Shown piece by piece: positions 1-9,377 of a stretch of DNA of 42,194 nucleotides (its first letter is position 1; every line of letters begins with the position of its first letter). Under the pieces are notes generated by a model. The model was not told the origin of the DNA, searched no databases, and was given only the letters and a program-made list of their open reading frames with translations. This stretch comes from Planctomycetaceae bacterium (GTDB lineage: Bacteria; Planctomycetota; Planctomycetia; Pirellulales; PNKZ01), in NCBI GenBank assembly GCA_016793115.1, contig JAEUIN010000199.1, positions 1 to 42,194 on the forward strand, read 5' to 3'. The translations under genes and the position numbers were made by a program.

Positions 1-447
1 GCCCCGACGGACAAGCTCGCCGCCGATCTAATGAAGATGAACCAAGTCAGTCAAACGGCGCAAACGGCCTCGACCGATGCCGGTGCCCCGGTACAGCAGC
101 AGCCGCAACAGCCGGCCCCGCCGAGCGCGCCGCAACAAGCGGCCGCGGAAAGCGCTCCGCCGATCGATCCGGCCGCGATTGTCGGGACGTGGCATGCCAC
201 CCGCAGCGACGGCTCTTCGTTTGATCTCACGTTGAACCAAGATAAGACGTTCGTTTGGGACGTGAAACACAACGGACACGAACAGAAACTAACGGGCACT
301 TACGACGTCGAAAAGAATCTGCTCGCGCTGGAAAGCCCGCAGGCCGGCGGCATGATCGCCCAAGTTTCGACATCGAACCCGGACCAGTTCAACTTCAAGC
401 TGCTGGGGGCTCCGTCGACCGACCAAGGCTTGGCGTTTAGCCGCTAG
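1..447 (+). CDS. C-terminal part of a hypothetical protein with a beta-rich tail domain (5' truncated by the window)
   Basis: The frame is open from the first base of the window, so the true start lies upstream; the stop is TAG at 445-447. What is visible is a Gln/Pro/Ala-rich linker (about residues 15-45 of the visible part) followed by a compact domain of about 85 residues that begins [10 protein letters not shown] and contains several alternating beta-strand-like segments. In planctomycetes similar short 'GTW...' domains close longer proteins, often with TPR repeats upstream. I infer that arrangement here but cannot see it. No catalytic motif is visible and no function is proposed. An intrinsic terminator follows at 479-519. 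Methionines at 31 and 37 are internal and should not be taken as the start. Confidence 0.7.
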   Translation, partial: APTDKLAADLMKMNQVSQTAQTASTDAGAPVQQQPQQPAPPSAPQQAAAESAPPIDPAAIVGTWHATRSDGSSFDLTLNQDKTFVWDVKHNGHEQKLTGTYDVEKNLLALESPQAGGMIAQVSTSNPDQFNFKLLGAPSTDQGLAFSR

Positions 448-478
448 GCGGGCGTTCAAGCGACTTGGCTTCCCATGT

Positions 479-519
479 CGAGGGCGGACGGGTCACTCCC
501 GACGCCCTCGCCGTTTTTT
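479..519 (+). terminator. Intrinsic (rho-independent) terminator
   Basis: An 8-bp perfect stem (CGAGGGCG at 479-486 with CGCCCTCG at 503-510) contains a second inner GC stem (CGGG 489-492 with CCCG 498-501). It is followed by six T residues at 514-519. It lies about 30 bases after the stop of the first gene and 27 bases before the next start, so it separates the two. Confidence 0.8.
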
Positions 520-545
520 ACAGGTTACAAAAAGGAGCGTTTTTC

Positions 546-1139
546 ATGGTCGGCACTAACGAGCTATTAAGCGGGAAGCGGATCGCGATTCTGGCGACCG
601 ACGGCTTTGAGCAAATCGAATTGACGTCGCCCCGAGAGGCGTTGGAACAAGCCGGAGCCAAGGCGGAAGTCGTCTCGCCTACGAAGTCGAAAATTCAAGG
701 CATGCACCACGATCAGCCGGGCGACAAGATTCCCGTCGACGTCGCGCTCGACGAGGCGGCGGCCGACGCTTACGACGGTCTCGTCCTCCCCGGCGGAGTC
801 GCGAATCCCGATTCGTTGCGTTTGGAGGAGAAAGCGATCTCCTTTATTCGCGCCTTTGCCGACGCCGGCAAGCCGATCGCCGCGATTTGCCACGGACCGT
901 GGACGTTAATCGACGCCGGTCTGGCCTCAGGACGCCGGATGACGAGTTGGCCGTCGCTGAAGACCGATTTGCGGAATGCCGGCGCCGAGTGGGTCGACGA
1001 GGAAGTCGTGGTCGATCGCGGCTTAGTCACAAGTCGCAAACCCGACGACCTCCCGGCCTTCAATCGCAAGATGATTGAAGAGTTCCAAGAAGGAAACCAC
1101 GGACCGGGTTTGAGCGGCAACGCTCGCGCGAAAACTTGA
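546..1139 (+). CDS. DJ-1/PfpI family protein (type 1 glutamine amidotransferase-like)
   Basis: This 197-residue protein has the DJ-1/PfpI fold signature. It opens with a strand and turn ([16 protein letters not shown], residues 11-26), carries the acidic residue Glu22 that normally contacts the catalytic cysteine, and has the nucleophile elbow AAICHGPW with Cys115 and His116. Length and motifs fit the YhbO/PfpI group, described as proteases, chaperones or glyoxalase/deglycase-type stress proteins. The precise activity cannot be told from sequence. The start at 546 is chosen because AAAGGAG lies just upstream and because the family begins about ten residues before the first strand; an in-frame ATG at 465 falls inside the preceding terminator. 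It appears to be a single-gene unit. No signal peptide, so cytosolic. Confidence 0.9.
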   Translation: MVGTNELLSGKRIAILATDGFEQIELTSPREALEQAGAKAEVVSPTKSKIQGMHHDQPGDKIPVDVALDEAAADAYDGLVLPGGVANPDSLRLEEKAISFIRAFADAGKPIAAICHGPWTLIDAGLASGRRMTSWPSLKTDLRNAGAEWVDEEVVVDRGLVTSRKPDDLPAFNRKMIEEFQEGNHGPGLSGNARAKT

Positions 1140-1535
1140 TCGCGCGATTCACATCGACGGGACTCGCGTCGCCTCTCTCTTATGAGACCGGTCCGCTTGT
1201 CGCGTTCGGGCCGGCAGGGTTTTTGCCAGTCGGCGACCTCGCGAGCGCTCCCGAGCCTTTAAAACTCAAGAACCGTCGACCCATAGGGCGATCGTCGGCG
1301 TGTAACGATTTGGCCGGAGGGAGCCGATTTCTCAGCGCATCCGAGCATCGATCAGGCCGGGCCGGTCGGAACGACAAACCGAGCCAAGATTTTACGGAAC
1401 CACGGAAATCGAGCACAATCGAACGGCACCTTTGGGCGTCATTTTATCGGCCTCCGCCTTCAATTGCCGCCATAAGCGTTGCCGATGCCGGTCTGAAGAG
1501 CGGTGGGAACTCATCCAAATCCGTTCGGGGTTCCA
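1140..1535. other. Intergenic stretch without a recognisable gene
   Basis: About 396 bases between the DJ-1/PfpI gene and the first sulfatase. Frames that stay open here on either strand are low-complexity Arg/Ser/Pro-rich and match no family I know. The part nearest the sulfatase is locally AT-richer (1405-1455) and probably holds its promoter, but I cannot place convincing -35/-10 boxes. Confidence 0.5.
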
Positions 1536-3110
1536 ATGATTTGTCGATTCGTCGCCTTGTTGCTGGGAATGTCGACGGCCTTGTTAAGCGTTACAACCTT
1601 GTCGGCCGGAACGAAGCCCCCTAACGTCTTATTCGCCATCGCCGACGACTGGGGCGCGCATGCCGGCGCGTACGGCACGTCTTGGGTCAAGACGCCCGCC
1701 TTCGACCGCGTAGCACGCGAAGGCTTGTTGTTTCAAAACGCCTACACACCGATGGCGAAATGCGCCCCATCGCGAGCGATCGTGCTGACGGGGCGCCACC
1801 TCTGGCAGTTGGAAGAGGCAGGCAACCACATGGCCGTGTTTCCGCCGAAATTCAAAAGCTGGCCCGAAGTGCTGATCGGACACGGTTGGCACGTCGGTCT
1901 GACCGGCAAAGGCTGGGGGCCCGGCATCGCGAACGATGCAGCGGGCAAGCCCAGGCTCATCACCGGCCGGCCGTTCAATCAACATAAGGCCGCGCCCCCG
2001 ACGACCGGCATCCTCGCCAACGATTACGCCGCGAACTTCGGCGATTTTCTGGATGCCGCTCCGCCGGCCACGCCATGGTGCTTCTGGTACGGCTCGCTGG
2101 AACCGCATCGCGGCTACGAGTATCAATCGGGTGCGGCCAGGGGAGGCAAGCGGCCGAGCGATATCGAACGCGTGCCAAGTTATTGGCCCGACACCGACAC
2201 GGTCCGTCACGACATGCTCGATTATGCCTTCGAAGTGGAGCACACCGACGCACATCTTCAGCGCATGATCGACGAGTTAGAGCGTCGCGGGCTGCTCGAC
2301 GACACGCTGATCATCGTCACGAGCGATCACGGCATGCCGTTCCCCCGCGCGAAGGGCTATGCCTATCGCGATTCGAACCATGTGCCGCTCGCCGTCCGTT
2401 GGCCGCGCGGCATTAAGAAGCCGGGGCGCGTGATCGACGACTTCGTCGACTTCACCGATCTCGCGCCGACGATCCTCGACTACGCGGGAATCGATCCGTC
2501 GGCCGGCGGGATGCAGCCTATCACCGGCAAGAGTTGGCGACCGATTCTTGAGAGCGAACGAGCCGGCCGGGTCGTCGCCGAACGCGACCATGTCTTGGTC
2601 GGTAAGGAACGAACGGACGTCGGCCGCCCGCTCAACCAGGGTTATCCGATTCGCGGCATCGTCACCGTCGAGCACCTTTACTTGCGCAACTATGAACCGA
2701 CGCGCTGGCCCGCGGGCAACCCTGAAACCGGATACTTGGACACCGACGGCAGTCCGACGAAAACGTCGATCCTCGAACGAGGTCGCCAAGACGGGAGCGA
2801 CCGATTTTGGCAACTCAATTTCGGTATGCGACCGGCGGAAGAACTTTACGACCTCAAAGTCGATGCCGATTGCGTACAAAATCGTGCCGGCGACGTCGGA
2901 CAAAAGTCCACTGCCGCCGGGTTGCGAGAGCGCATGGAAACGGAACTACGGGCCCAGGGTGACCCGCGCATGTTCGGCCGTGGCCGCGTGTTCGACGAAT
3001 ACCGTCCGACGATGGGCGACGGGTTCTACGAACGTTATCTGCGCGGTGAAAAGATCAACGCCGGCTGGGTCGAACCTTCGGACTTCGAACCACGGCCGCT
3101 GGAGCCGTAA
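1536..3110 (+). CDS. Secreted sulfatase, heparan N-sulfatase-like (sulfatase family S1)
   Basis: A 524-residue type-I sulfatase that should hydrolyse sulfate esters or sulfamates on polysaccharides in the periplasm. The N-terminus ([20 protein letters not shown]) is a Sec signal peptide. The metal-binding start of the fold is [11 protein letters not shown], with Asp37 and Asp38. The formylglycine motif is C-A-P-S-R followed by AIVLTGRH, with Cys76 as the residue converted to formylglycine. A second metal-site segment TSDHG lies near residues 264-268. The stretch after the active site ([11 protein letters not shown], later [14 protein letters not shown]) resembles the SGSH/N-sulfoglucosamine sulfohydrolase type seen in many planctomycetes. 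The ATG at 1536 is chosen because the signal peptide begins there; a GTG 33 bases upstream is in frame but adds no signal-like sequence. Substrate is inferred only by resemblance. Confidence 0.93.
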   Translation: MICRFVALLLGMSTALLSVTTLSAGTKPPNVLFAIADDWGAHAGAYGTSWVKTPAFDRVAREGLLFQNAYTPMAKCAPSRAIVLTGRHLWQLEEAGNHMAVFPPKFKSWPEVLIGHGWHVGLTGKGWGPGIANDAAGKPRLITGRPFNQHKAAPPTTGILANDYAANFGDFLDAAPPATPWCFWYGSLEPHRGYEYQSGAARGGKRPSDIERVPSYWPDTDTVRHDMLDYAFEVEHTDAHLQRMIDELERRGLLDDTLIIVTSDHGMPFPRAKGYAYRDSNHVPLAVRWPRGIKKPGRVIDDFVDFTDLAPTILDYAGIDPSAGGMQPITGKSWRPILESERAGRVVAERDHVLVGKERTDVGRPLNQGYPIRGIVTVEHLYLRNYEPTRWPAGNPETGYLDTDGSPTKTSILERGRQDGSDRFWQLNFGMRPAEELYDLKVDADCVQNRAGDVGQKSTAAGLRERMETELRAQGDPRMFGRGRVFDEYRPTMGDGFYERYLRGEKINAGWVEPSDFEPRPLEP

Positions 3111-3245
3111 GGACGGACGATCGGGTCGGGCGTCCACCGACCGAGCGTCACACTTGCGGCGCGCACGGCATTCGACAGCGGTTGAGCCGCCTGAACCGCG
3201 AAGGGTCAAAACAACGTCTACAACCGCAATGAAGGAGCTTCCCTG

Positions 3246-4763
3246 ATGAAATACATTGTGACTCTCGTTCTGAGCCTCGCGTCCGGCACTGTGGCGACTG
3301 CCGCCGAGAGCAAGCCCAACGTCTTGTTTCTCGTCTCCGACGATTTGAATAACTTTTTGGGCTGCTATGGCGATCCTCGCGCCAAGACGCCGCATCTCGA
3401 CAAACTCGCCGCCCGCGGAGTCCGCTTCGAGCGGGCCTATTGCGCATTCCCATTGTGCGGTCCGAGTCGCAATTCGTTTCTGACCGGTTTGTACCCGAAC
3501 AGCACCGGAATCTTGGCCAACGCCCAGATCTTTCGGCAAACGATTCCCGCGCACCGCAGCATGCCCCAAGCCTTTCGCAACGCGGGCTATTTCGCCGCGC
3601 GGATCGGCAAGCTTTATCACTACAACGTGCCGAAATCGATCGGCACGAACGGTCATGATGATCCCGGCTCATGGGAATTGGAACTCAACCCCGCCGGCGT
3701 CGATCGCTTAGCGGAAGAATCGAAAATCTTCAGCCTCACTCCGGGAGAGTTTGGCGGCACGCTCAGTTGGCTGGCGTCGCAAGCGCCCGATGCGCAACAC
3801 ACCGACGGGCTTAACGCCGCCGACGCCGAGTGGGTGCTCGAGCGCTGCGCAAAGCGCAAAGATCGTCCTTTCTTCCTGGCCGTCGGCTTCTTTCGGCCGC
3901 ATACGCCCTACGTCGCACCGCAGGATCCGTACTTTGGCTTCTACCCCGAAAGCGAAATGCCCGTCGTTGAGAACGTGAAGGAGGATCAGGCGGACATTCC
4001 TCCGCCAGGCCTGGGAAGTTACAAGAAAGAGCAGGATCAGCTGACCGACGATTTGCGCCGCAAGTGCGTGCAAGCTTACTACGCGAGCATCAGTTTTATG
4101 GATGCGCAAGTCGGGCGCGTCGTCGCCGCTCTCGATCGCTTAGGCCTCAGCGATAACACGATCATCGTGTTCACCAGCGATCACGGCTATCACCTGGGCG
4201 AGCACGGTCTCTGGCAAAAGATGAGTTTGTTCGAGGAAAGCGCGCGGGTGCCGCTGTTGATCGTCGCGCCGGGTGCGAGCGTCAAAGCCGGTGTCGCCCA
4301 ATCGCCGGTGTCGCAAGTCGATTTGTTTCCGACCTTGGCGGAACTGTGCGGCGTGCCCGCCCCCGACGACCTGCAAGGACAAAGCCTAGCGCCGATGTTG
4401 AAAGATCCGAGCTTCGCCGGTCGCGGTTGGGCGTTGACGCAAGTCATGCGCGGAGGCGGGCCCAATCGCGCCTCGGTGACGACGAACGTGGGCTCCGACG
4501 GACCAAGATTCTTCGGTTACAGTCTGCGCACCGCTCGTTGGCGCTACACCGAATGGGACGAGGGGAAACAAGGGCGCGAGCTTTACGACCACGACGCCGA
4601 CCCGAGAGAATTAAAAAACCTGGCAAGCGATCCCGCACACTCGGCGACCGTCGCGGAACTGTCGACGAAGCTGCGCGAGGCGGTGCGGACGACGTTTCCC
4701 CCTTCAGGTACGACGCCGGAACTTAAGGCTGGTCAATGGGCGCCGAATCTGACGAATCCGTAG
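3246..4763 (+). CDS. Secreted sulfatase, iduronate-2-sulfatase-like (sulfatase family S1)
   Basis: A 505-residue type-I sulfatase with a Sec signal peptide (residues 1-20, cleavage probably after TAA). The first metal-binding segment is NVLFLVSDDLN (Asp32, Asp33). The formylglycine motif is C-G-P-S-R followed by NSFLTG, with Cys71 as the modified residue. The second metal-site segment FTSDHGYHLGEHGLW lies in the middle of the protein, and LYDHDADPREL near the C-terminus is typical of iduronate-2-sulfatase-like members. The start is supported by GAAGGAG a few bases upstream. It follows the previous sulfatase on the same strand after 135 bases, so the two may be co-transcribed or coordinately expressed. 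The likely role is desulfation of an algal or animal-type sulfated glycan; the exact substrate is not determinable. Confidence 0.94.
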   Translation: MKYIVTLVLSLASGTVATAAESKPNVLFLVSDDLNNFLGCYGDPRAKTPHLDKLAARGVRFERAYCAFPLCGPSRNSFLTGLYPNSTGILANAQIFRQTIPAHRSMPQAFRNAGYFAARIGKLYHYNVPKSIGTNGHDDPGSWELELNPAGVDRLAEESKIFSLTPGEFGGTLSWLASQAPDAQHTDGLNAADAEWVLERCAKRKDRPFFLAVGFFRPHTPYVAPQDPYFGFYPESEMPVVENVKEDQADIPPPGLGSYKKEQDQLTDDLRRKCVQAYYASISFMDAQVGRVVAALDRLGLSDNTIIVFTSDHGYHLGEHGLWQKMSLFEESARVPLLIVAPGASVKAGVAQSPVSQVDLFPTLAELCGVPAPDDLQGQSLAPMLKDPSFAGRGWALTQVMRGGGPNRASVTTNVGSDGPRFFGYSLRTARWRYTEWDEGKQGRELYDHDADPRELKNLASDPAHSATVAELSTKLREAVRTTFPPSGTTPELKAGQWAPNLTNP

Positions 4764-4787
4764 CTCTCAGGCCGCGACCTCCGGCCG

Positions 4788-4808
4788 GAAGAGCGCCGCT
4801 CGCTCTTC
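4788..4808. terminator. Hairpin between convergent genes, possible bidirectional terminator
   Basis: A perfect 8-bp stem (GAAGAGCG 4788-4795 with CGCTCTTC 4801-4808) and a 5-base loop sit between the sulfatase stop (4763) and the end of the convergent response regulator (4807). There is no T-run directly after it on either strand, so termination is inferred from position. Confidence 0.4.
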
Positions 4809-5535
4809 AAAGAAAAGAATCGCGTCTTCGCGGAGCGCCATCGACGGCAGGCTCGAATCGTCGCGACCCTTCCCCGTCGAACCCGGATTCCACGGCGAAG
4901 CGAATCAACTCGGGAAAATTGGAGACCCCGAGTTTTTTCATCAACCTAGTCCGACGCCCTTCGATCGCCGCCCGAGAGAGCCCGCTCTCGGCGGCGATCT
5001 CGCGGTTGTTCTTGCCCGAGAGCAACTGCCGCAAGACCATCAACTCGCCTTCGGACAGCAAGGAGAGTTTTTGAATGCGATGATTGCGCAACTCGAATTC
5101 GCGGAAATTGCGCGCGTCTTCGACCAACGCTTTCTGCAGCGCCTCCCAAAGTTCCGATTCGGTCGCCGAACGCCGAAAGAGAAAATCGAACGCTCCTTTG
5201 CGTACGGCCTTGACGACGATCGCCACTTCATCGTCGTCCGTCAGATAAACGATGGTTGGCAGAATCGGGGCGGCCGACAACCGCTCCTGCAAATTGAGGC
5301 CGGTTGCGCAAGAGCGCGAATCGATCAACAAACAGCCGCGTCGCGCGGCGTCGTAAGAGCGGCAGTATTCGTCGACGGAGGAAAACGACTCCACGACGAA
5401 CTGCATCCCCTCAAGGATTTTCACAAGCGCGGACAAGCGCGACGGTTCGTCCGCGACGACGAATACCGTCGGTTTGGAGGGGACGCAGACGCGCGAATCG
5501 GCGTGTGTTCGGAAATCCGGCGGTCGCTGCGTCAT
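4807..5535 (-). CDS. FixJ/LuxR-type response regulator with a degenerate receiver domain
   Basis: About 242 residues: a receiver-like domain (residues 22-135) followed by a LuxR/FixJ-type helix-turn-helix (about 165-225, LSEGELMVLRQLLSGKNNRE then AAIEGRRTRLMKK). Compared with its neighbour at 5707-6333, the first acidic-pocket aspartate is Ala28 (VADE instead of VDDD), the phospho-acceptor Asp72 and switch Thr99 are kept, and the conserved lysine is Arg121. This suggests weak or absent phosphorylation, or a constitutive or protein-regulated output. It lies downstream of the kinase and first regulator after a 135-base gap containing a 16-bp palindrome. The start is uncertain: ATG codons at 5571, 5547 and 5535 are all in frame and none has a strong ribosome-binding site; 5535 leaves the usual short leader before the receiver. 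Confidence 0.85.
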   Translation of the reverse strand: MTQRPPDFRTHADSRVCVPSKPTVFVVADEPSRLSALVKILEGMQFVVESFSSVDEYCRSYDAARRGCLLIDSRSCATGLNLQERLSAAPILPTIVYLTDDDEVAIVVKAVRKGAFDFLFRRSATESELWEALQKALVEDARNFREFELRNHRIQKLSLLSEGELMVLRQLLSGKNNREIAAESGLSRAAIEGRRTRLMKKLGVSNFPELIRFAVESGFDGEGSRRFEPAVDGAPRRRDSFL

Positions 5536-5577
5536 GAATCCGGGCATGATTCGACTTGTCAATGTGGCCAAGTTGGC

Positions 5578-5593
5578 CCGATGACGTCATCGG
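5578..5593. promoter_or_regulatory. 16-bp perfect palindrome, candidate operator
   Basis: CCGATGACGTCATCGG reads identically on both strands and contains the octamer TGACGTCA. It lies 7 to 43 bases upstream of the possible starts of the degenerate regulator, where a dimeric LuxR/FixJ-type or other helix-turn-helix protein could bind. Binding by the adjacent regulators is inference from position. Confidence 0.45.
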
Positions 5594-5706
5594 CCCGGCA
5601 CACGACAATGTCATCATATTCCCGGCATAGGAGAACGCGCGCAAAGGCTTACCACAGAACCAAGTCGGAGTTCCACGTGCGCTCGGAGATAATCTGCGGT
5701 AATCAA

Positions 5707-6333
5707 TCATTGCTGGTCGGGAACCTTCATTCCCGCGTCGATCGCGAAGCGAACCAGATCAGGAAGCGTTTCCGCCTCGAGCTTCTTCATGATCCGCGCC
5801 CGACGATCTTCGACCGCTCGCTGACTGACACCGAGCGACGACGCGATCCTTTTGTTGGGGTAGCCGGCGAGAACCAGTTCCAACACCTCACGTTCCGGCT
5901 GACTGAGCAGTGCGAGCTTCCGCGCGCGCTCCTCGGCCACCACGTGCGCGACCCGGCGTTCGGCGTCCAGAAGAATGGCGCGCTGAATGGCGTCGCGCAG
6001 TTCACCTTCGGAAAAGGTCTTCTGCAAGAACTCGACCGCCCCCTGCTTGAGCGCTCGCAGAGCGATGGGCACCTCAGCGTGACCCGTGAGAATGATGATC
6101 GGCGGACAAAGCGAATACTTCGCCAGCCGCTCTTGAACCGCTAAGCCGCTTTGATGGGGCATGCGCACGTCGAGCACGATGCAGCCGGGCTGTCGTTCGT
6201 CGAAGCTCGCCAAGAACTCGTCGCCGGAGCTGAAGGTCTTCGACTTCAAGCCCATCGAAAGAATTAAAACGCCGAGCGACTCCCGAAAAGCGGGATCGTC
6301 GTCGACGATGAATACGGTGGCTGCTTCGTTCAT
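5707..6333 (-). CDS. FixJ-family two-component response regulator
   Basis: This 208-residue regulator has a complete receiver domain: acidic pair Asp11/Asp12 (VFIVDDDP), phospho-acceptor Asp55 (IVLDVRMP), switch Thr82 (LTGH) and Lys104. A LuxR/FixJ-type helix-turn-helix follows (about residues 143-200, LSQPEREVLELVLAGYPNKR then VSQRAVEDRRARIMKKL). It should be phosphorylated by the adjacent kinase and regulate transcription. Its ATG overlaps the stop of the kinase gene (ATGA at 6330-6333), so translation is probably coupled. The target genes are unknown. It is close in sequence to the degenerate regulator immediately downstream, which suggests duplication followed by divergence of one copy. 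Confidence 0.93.
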   Translation of the reverse strand: MNEAATVFIVDDDPAFRESLGVLILSMGLKSKTFSSGDEFLASFDERQPGCIVLDVRMPHQSGLAVQERLAKYSLCPPIIILTGHAEVPIALRALKQGAVEFLQKTFSEGELRDAIQRAILLDAERRVAHVVAEERARKLALLSQPEREVLELVLAGYPNKRIASSLGVSQRAVEDRRARIMKKLEAETLPDLVRFAIDAGMKVPDQQ

Positions 6334-8228
6334 AGCGCGATTCGTCCGGTCGACAGCGGCAACGTGAAATAGACGTCGGCTCCGTGGGCCGACGACCGAG
6401 CTTCGAGACGACCGCCGTGATCTTCGACGATCGATCGACTAATCGACAACCCCAACCCCATACCCGAGGACTTCGTCGTGAAGTAGGGTTCGAACAATCG
6501 TGCTAGATTCTCGGGCGGGATTCCCGGTCCGGTGTCGGAAACGACGACCGTCAGCACTTCCCTGTCGAACGATGTGCGAATGGTCAACTTCCGCCGCAAT
6601 CGTCCGGAATTCTGCACGGCTTCAATGGCATTACGCACGAGATTCAGCAACACTTGCTCGATCTGCACGCGATCGGCCGAAACGTTCGGAGCCCCTTCGT
6701 CGAGCATCAGCTCGAGTTCGATCGACGGGCCGTCGTCGGACGGGGTACGCAAGGCCGAAACCGACAACGACACGACCTGCTCGATCAATCGATTGACGTT
6801 CACCAGCGAGCGGGTACCGCCGTCTTTTTTCACGAACGAGCCGAGGCGTTTGACGATGTCGACGGCGCGCGTGGTCTGGGCGACCGTCTTTTCCATCCAC
6901 TCGACCATTTGCTCGGGAGTGACGCCTCCCTGTTTATTGCGGGCGAATGCCACGCAGGCCCGCGCGTAATTCGACGCCGCCGCCAGCGGTTGATTGATCT
7001 CATGAGCCAATTCGGAGAACATCTGGCCGACCGTGCTCAATCGGGCTACGTGCGCCAGTTCGGCCAGTTGATTGCGGGCGCGATCTTCCGCTTCCTTACG
7101 CGCCGTAATATCGACGATCGCGCTCAGCACCAACGTCTCGTCGCCGGTTTCGATCGGATTCAATCCGATTTCAACGGGAAACTCGCTGCCGTCTTTGCGG
7201 CGGCCGAACAAATCGCGGCCGGCTCCCATCGACCGCACCGTCGGTGAAGCGAAAAACGCTTCGCGCATCGCGGGATGCGGCTTCCGAAAACGCTCCGGCA
7301 CCAGAATCTCGACCGGTTGCTCGAGAAGCTCTTCGCGCGCGTACCCGAACAACCGCTCGGTCTGCAGATTGACGAGCACGATCTTACCTTCGCAATTGAT
7401 CATCACCATCGCGTTGGGAGCGGATTCGACGGCCGACCGAAACCGACGCTCGGCTCGCTGGCGCTCCGTAATGTCGACGATCGATCCGAGCACCGCAGGC
7501 CCGTCGACCGTGAGGATCGGACTCAAGCCGATCTCGACGGGAAACTCGCTGCCGTCGTTGCGGCGACCGAACAAATCGCGACCGGCTCCCATCGGGCGCA
7601 TCGTGGGATTACGAAAGAAGGCGGCTCGATCGTGCACATGCTGCCGTTGGTAGCGTTGCGGCACTAGAAGTTCGACGGTCTTCCCGATGAGTTGCTCGCG
7701 CGGATAGCCGAACATTTTTTCGGTTTGCGCGTTCACCGATAGAATCTTGCCGCTTTCGTCGACTAAAACCAAAGCGTTGAGCGACATCTCGACCATCGCC
7801 CGCAGACCGTCTTCCTGACGACGGCGCGTGGTCACGTCGCGAACCACGAGTGCGTAGCCTTGCAAATCGCCGACCTCGGCAATCACTCTCTGGAGAATGA
7901 CCGACGCCCAAAACGTCGTACCGTCGCGGCGTACGGCTTCCAATTCGTCGTGAAAGCGGGCGCCGGACGCGATCAACGGCAGCTCGAAGTTCGGGCTACC
8001 GTCGTCGCCGCCTGGTTTGCGAAACAAGAACTCAATTGTGCGACCGATCGCATCGACTTCCGAATAGCCGAAGATTCGCACCGCACCGACGTTCCACGCG
8101 GCAATACTGCCGGCGCGATCGAGAGCGACGACGGCGATTTCATCCAACTGCGACACTAGCGCATGTAGAAGCCCCGGAGTCGAACCCCGCTGAACCGTCG
8201 CTTCTTGTGTTGCAGCCTCGCTTGTCAC
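6330..8228 (-). CDS. FixL-like hybrid-free sensor histidine kinase with three PAS domains
   Basis: A 632-residue kinase without obvious transmembrane helices, so probably cytosolic. Three PAS domains are visible: about residues 22-135, 143-258 and 264-380. PAS2 and PAS3 share the near-identical block MGAGRDLFGRR.DGSEFPVE. The dimerisation/phospho-acceptor segment is SELAHEINQPLAAASN, with His409 as the phosphorylated residue. The catalytic domain follows with N-box LLNLVRNAIEAV, DTGPGIPPENLARLF, YFTTK and SGMGLGLSISRSI. The H-box type (HEINQPL) is that of the FixL/DctB-like group. No haem-ligating histidine of the FixL PAS can be claimed. The start is GTG at 8228; no strong ribosome-binding site is visible. 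The kinase and the regulator downstream overlap by four bases. Confidence 0.92.
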   Translation of the reverse strand: MTSEAATQEATVQRGSTPGLLHALVSQLDEIAVVALDRAGSIAAWNVGAVRIFGYSEVDAIGRTIEFLFRKPGGDDGSPNFELPLIASGARFHDELEAVRRDGTTFWASVILQRVIAEVGDLQGYALVVRDVTTRRRQEDGLRAMVEMSLNALVLVDESGKILSVNAQTEKMFGYPREQLIGKTVELLVPQRYQRQHVHDRAAFFRNPTMRPMGAGRDLFGRRNDGSEFPVEIGLSPILTVDGPAVLGSIVDITERQRAERRFRSAVESAPNAMVMINCEGKIVLVNLQTERLFGYAREELLEQPVEILVPERFRKPHPAMREAFFASPTVRSMGAGRDLFGRRKDGSEFPVEIGLNPIETGDETLVLSAIVDITARKEAEDRARNQLAELAHVARLSTVGQMFSELAHEINQPLAAASNYARACVAFARNKQGGVTPEQMVEWMEKTVAQTTRAVDIVKRLGSFVKKDGGTRSLVNVNRLIEQVVSLSVSALRTPSDDGPSIELELMLDEGAPNVSADRVQIEQVLLNLVRNAIEAVQNSGRLRRKLTIRTSFDREVLTVVVSDTGPGIPPENLARLFEPYFTTKSSGMGLGLSISRSIVEDHGGRLEARSSAHGADVYFTLPLSTGRIAL

Positions 8229-8482
8229 TGAGGTTTAGCTCACGAAGATGCCCTAAAGCGCCTAGTTGATGTCGGCGATTTCCCGACGCGCCGCGTTGTC
8301 CGTCCGCAACCGTCATGAGCATACTGAAACCCATCTAGTGGGTCGATGGATGTCTGACTTCCACAGTAAAAATTTGTGGTATGCCGCCGATCCGACGACC
8401 CTCTGATGAACTCCATGACGCGCCGGCGCGAGCGGGCGACGACTCTCAATGCGCGTGAGGGGGCTCCGGATTGAGTAAATAG

Positions 8483-9367
8483 CTATGTCGCCGAGCTCCG
8501 ATCGTCGCCCGTCACGGTCTCCGTCTTCACGGCAACCGACATTTCCAGGTAGTCGGCCGCCGTGCCGTGAAACATTCCGGAAATCGGCATGACTCCGCGA
8601 GGGTGATTGCTCACGCCGGTCACGACGTGCTTGAGCGAAGTCGCCTCGCCGAGCGTCGGGTCGTAGCCGCACCAGCCCAAGAGCGGCAGATAAACTTCCG
8701 TCCAAGCATGTGTTGACGCGCGGCCGGCGATCGACGCGGCGCAGTCCAGATACCCGCTGGCGAATCGCGCCGCCAAGCCGAGCACGCGCGCCGCATCCAT
8801 CAACAGCGTGGCCATATCGCGGCAACTTCCGGTCCCCAGCCGTAAGGTTTGCTCCGGGGTTTGCACTCCCTTCTCGCTCCGCCGCAAATACTTTATCTGC
8901 TCGTTCACAATAACGCAGAGCTTCGCAAAGGTTCCTTCGGCGTCGGTCGGATCGCGATCGGGCAAAACTTCTTCGAGCCAAGCCCGCAAGGGATCGACGT
9001 CGTCGGGATACGAAGAATGTTGATAGGCTGCGGCGATCGTTTGCTCCAGCGGATCGTAAACGACGGGAAACGGCACGTGTTGCCGAGCATGCGGTTCTTC
9101 CGCGGCGAACGGCAGCGTTCGTTGCACGACGAATTCGCTGCGAAACTCCAACCGCTCGGCCTGCTCCGTGAAATCGACGACCGCGATCGAGTTGCCGAAC
9201 ACGTCGCGCGACCAGTTCACGCGGTGAGCGGGAAAAATGTCGAGCGACATTTGCACGACGCGCACATCGTGCCCTTCGCGCGGCCGCAGCACGAGCCGAT
9301 GCCTGCCGAATTCAAGCGCCCGGGCATAACGATAGATCGTGTGATGCTCGATTCGCAGCGTCGCCAT
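8483..9367 (-). CDS. Transglutaminase-like cysteine peptidase family protein (first of a pair)
   Basis: A 294-residue protein with a beta-rich N-terminal domain of the bacterial transglutaminase type (residues 3-100) and a transglutaminase core. The catalytic triad is visible as Cys182 (GTGSCRDMA), His220 (STHAWTEVYLP) and Asp236 (GYDPTLG). Proteins of this kind are thought to act as peptidases or amidases on peptide bonds or isopeptides; the true substrate is unknown. There is no signal peptide. Its start is supported by GAGGTG about seven bases upstream. It lies 10 bases after the second transglutaminase-like gene, so the two form an operon on the minus strand. Confidence 0.92.
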   Translation of the reverse strand: MATLRIEHHTIYRYARALEFGRHRLVLRPREGHDVRVVQMSLDIFPAHRVNWSRDVFGNSIAVVDFTEQAERLEFRSEFVVQRTLPFAAEEPHARQHVPFPVVYDPLEQTIAAAYQHSSYPDDVDPLRAWLEEVLPDRDPTDAEGTFAKLCVIVNEQIKYLRRSEKGVQTPEQTLRLGTGSCRDMATLLMDAARVLGLAARFASGYLDCAASIAGRASTHAWTEVYLPLLGWCGYDPTLGEATSLKHVVTGVSNHPRGVMPISGMFHGTAADYLEMSVAVKTETVTGDDRSSAT

Positions 9368-9377
9368 TCACGGCACC

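Noticed and set aside
6330..8228. Oxygen-sensing FixL with haem PAS
   Set aside because: Kinase core is FixL-like, but none of the three PAS domains shows a haem-ligand pattern I can support.
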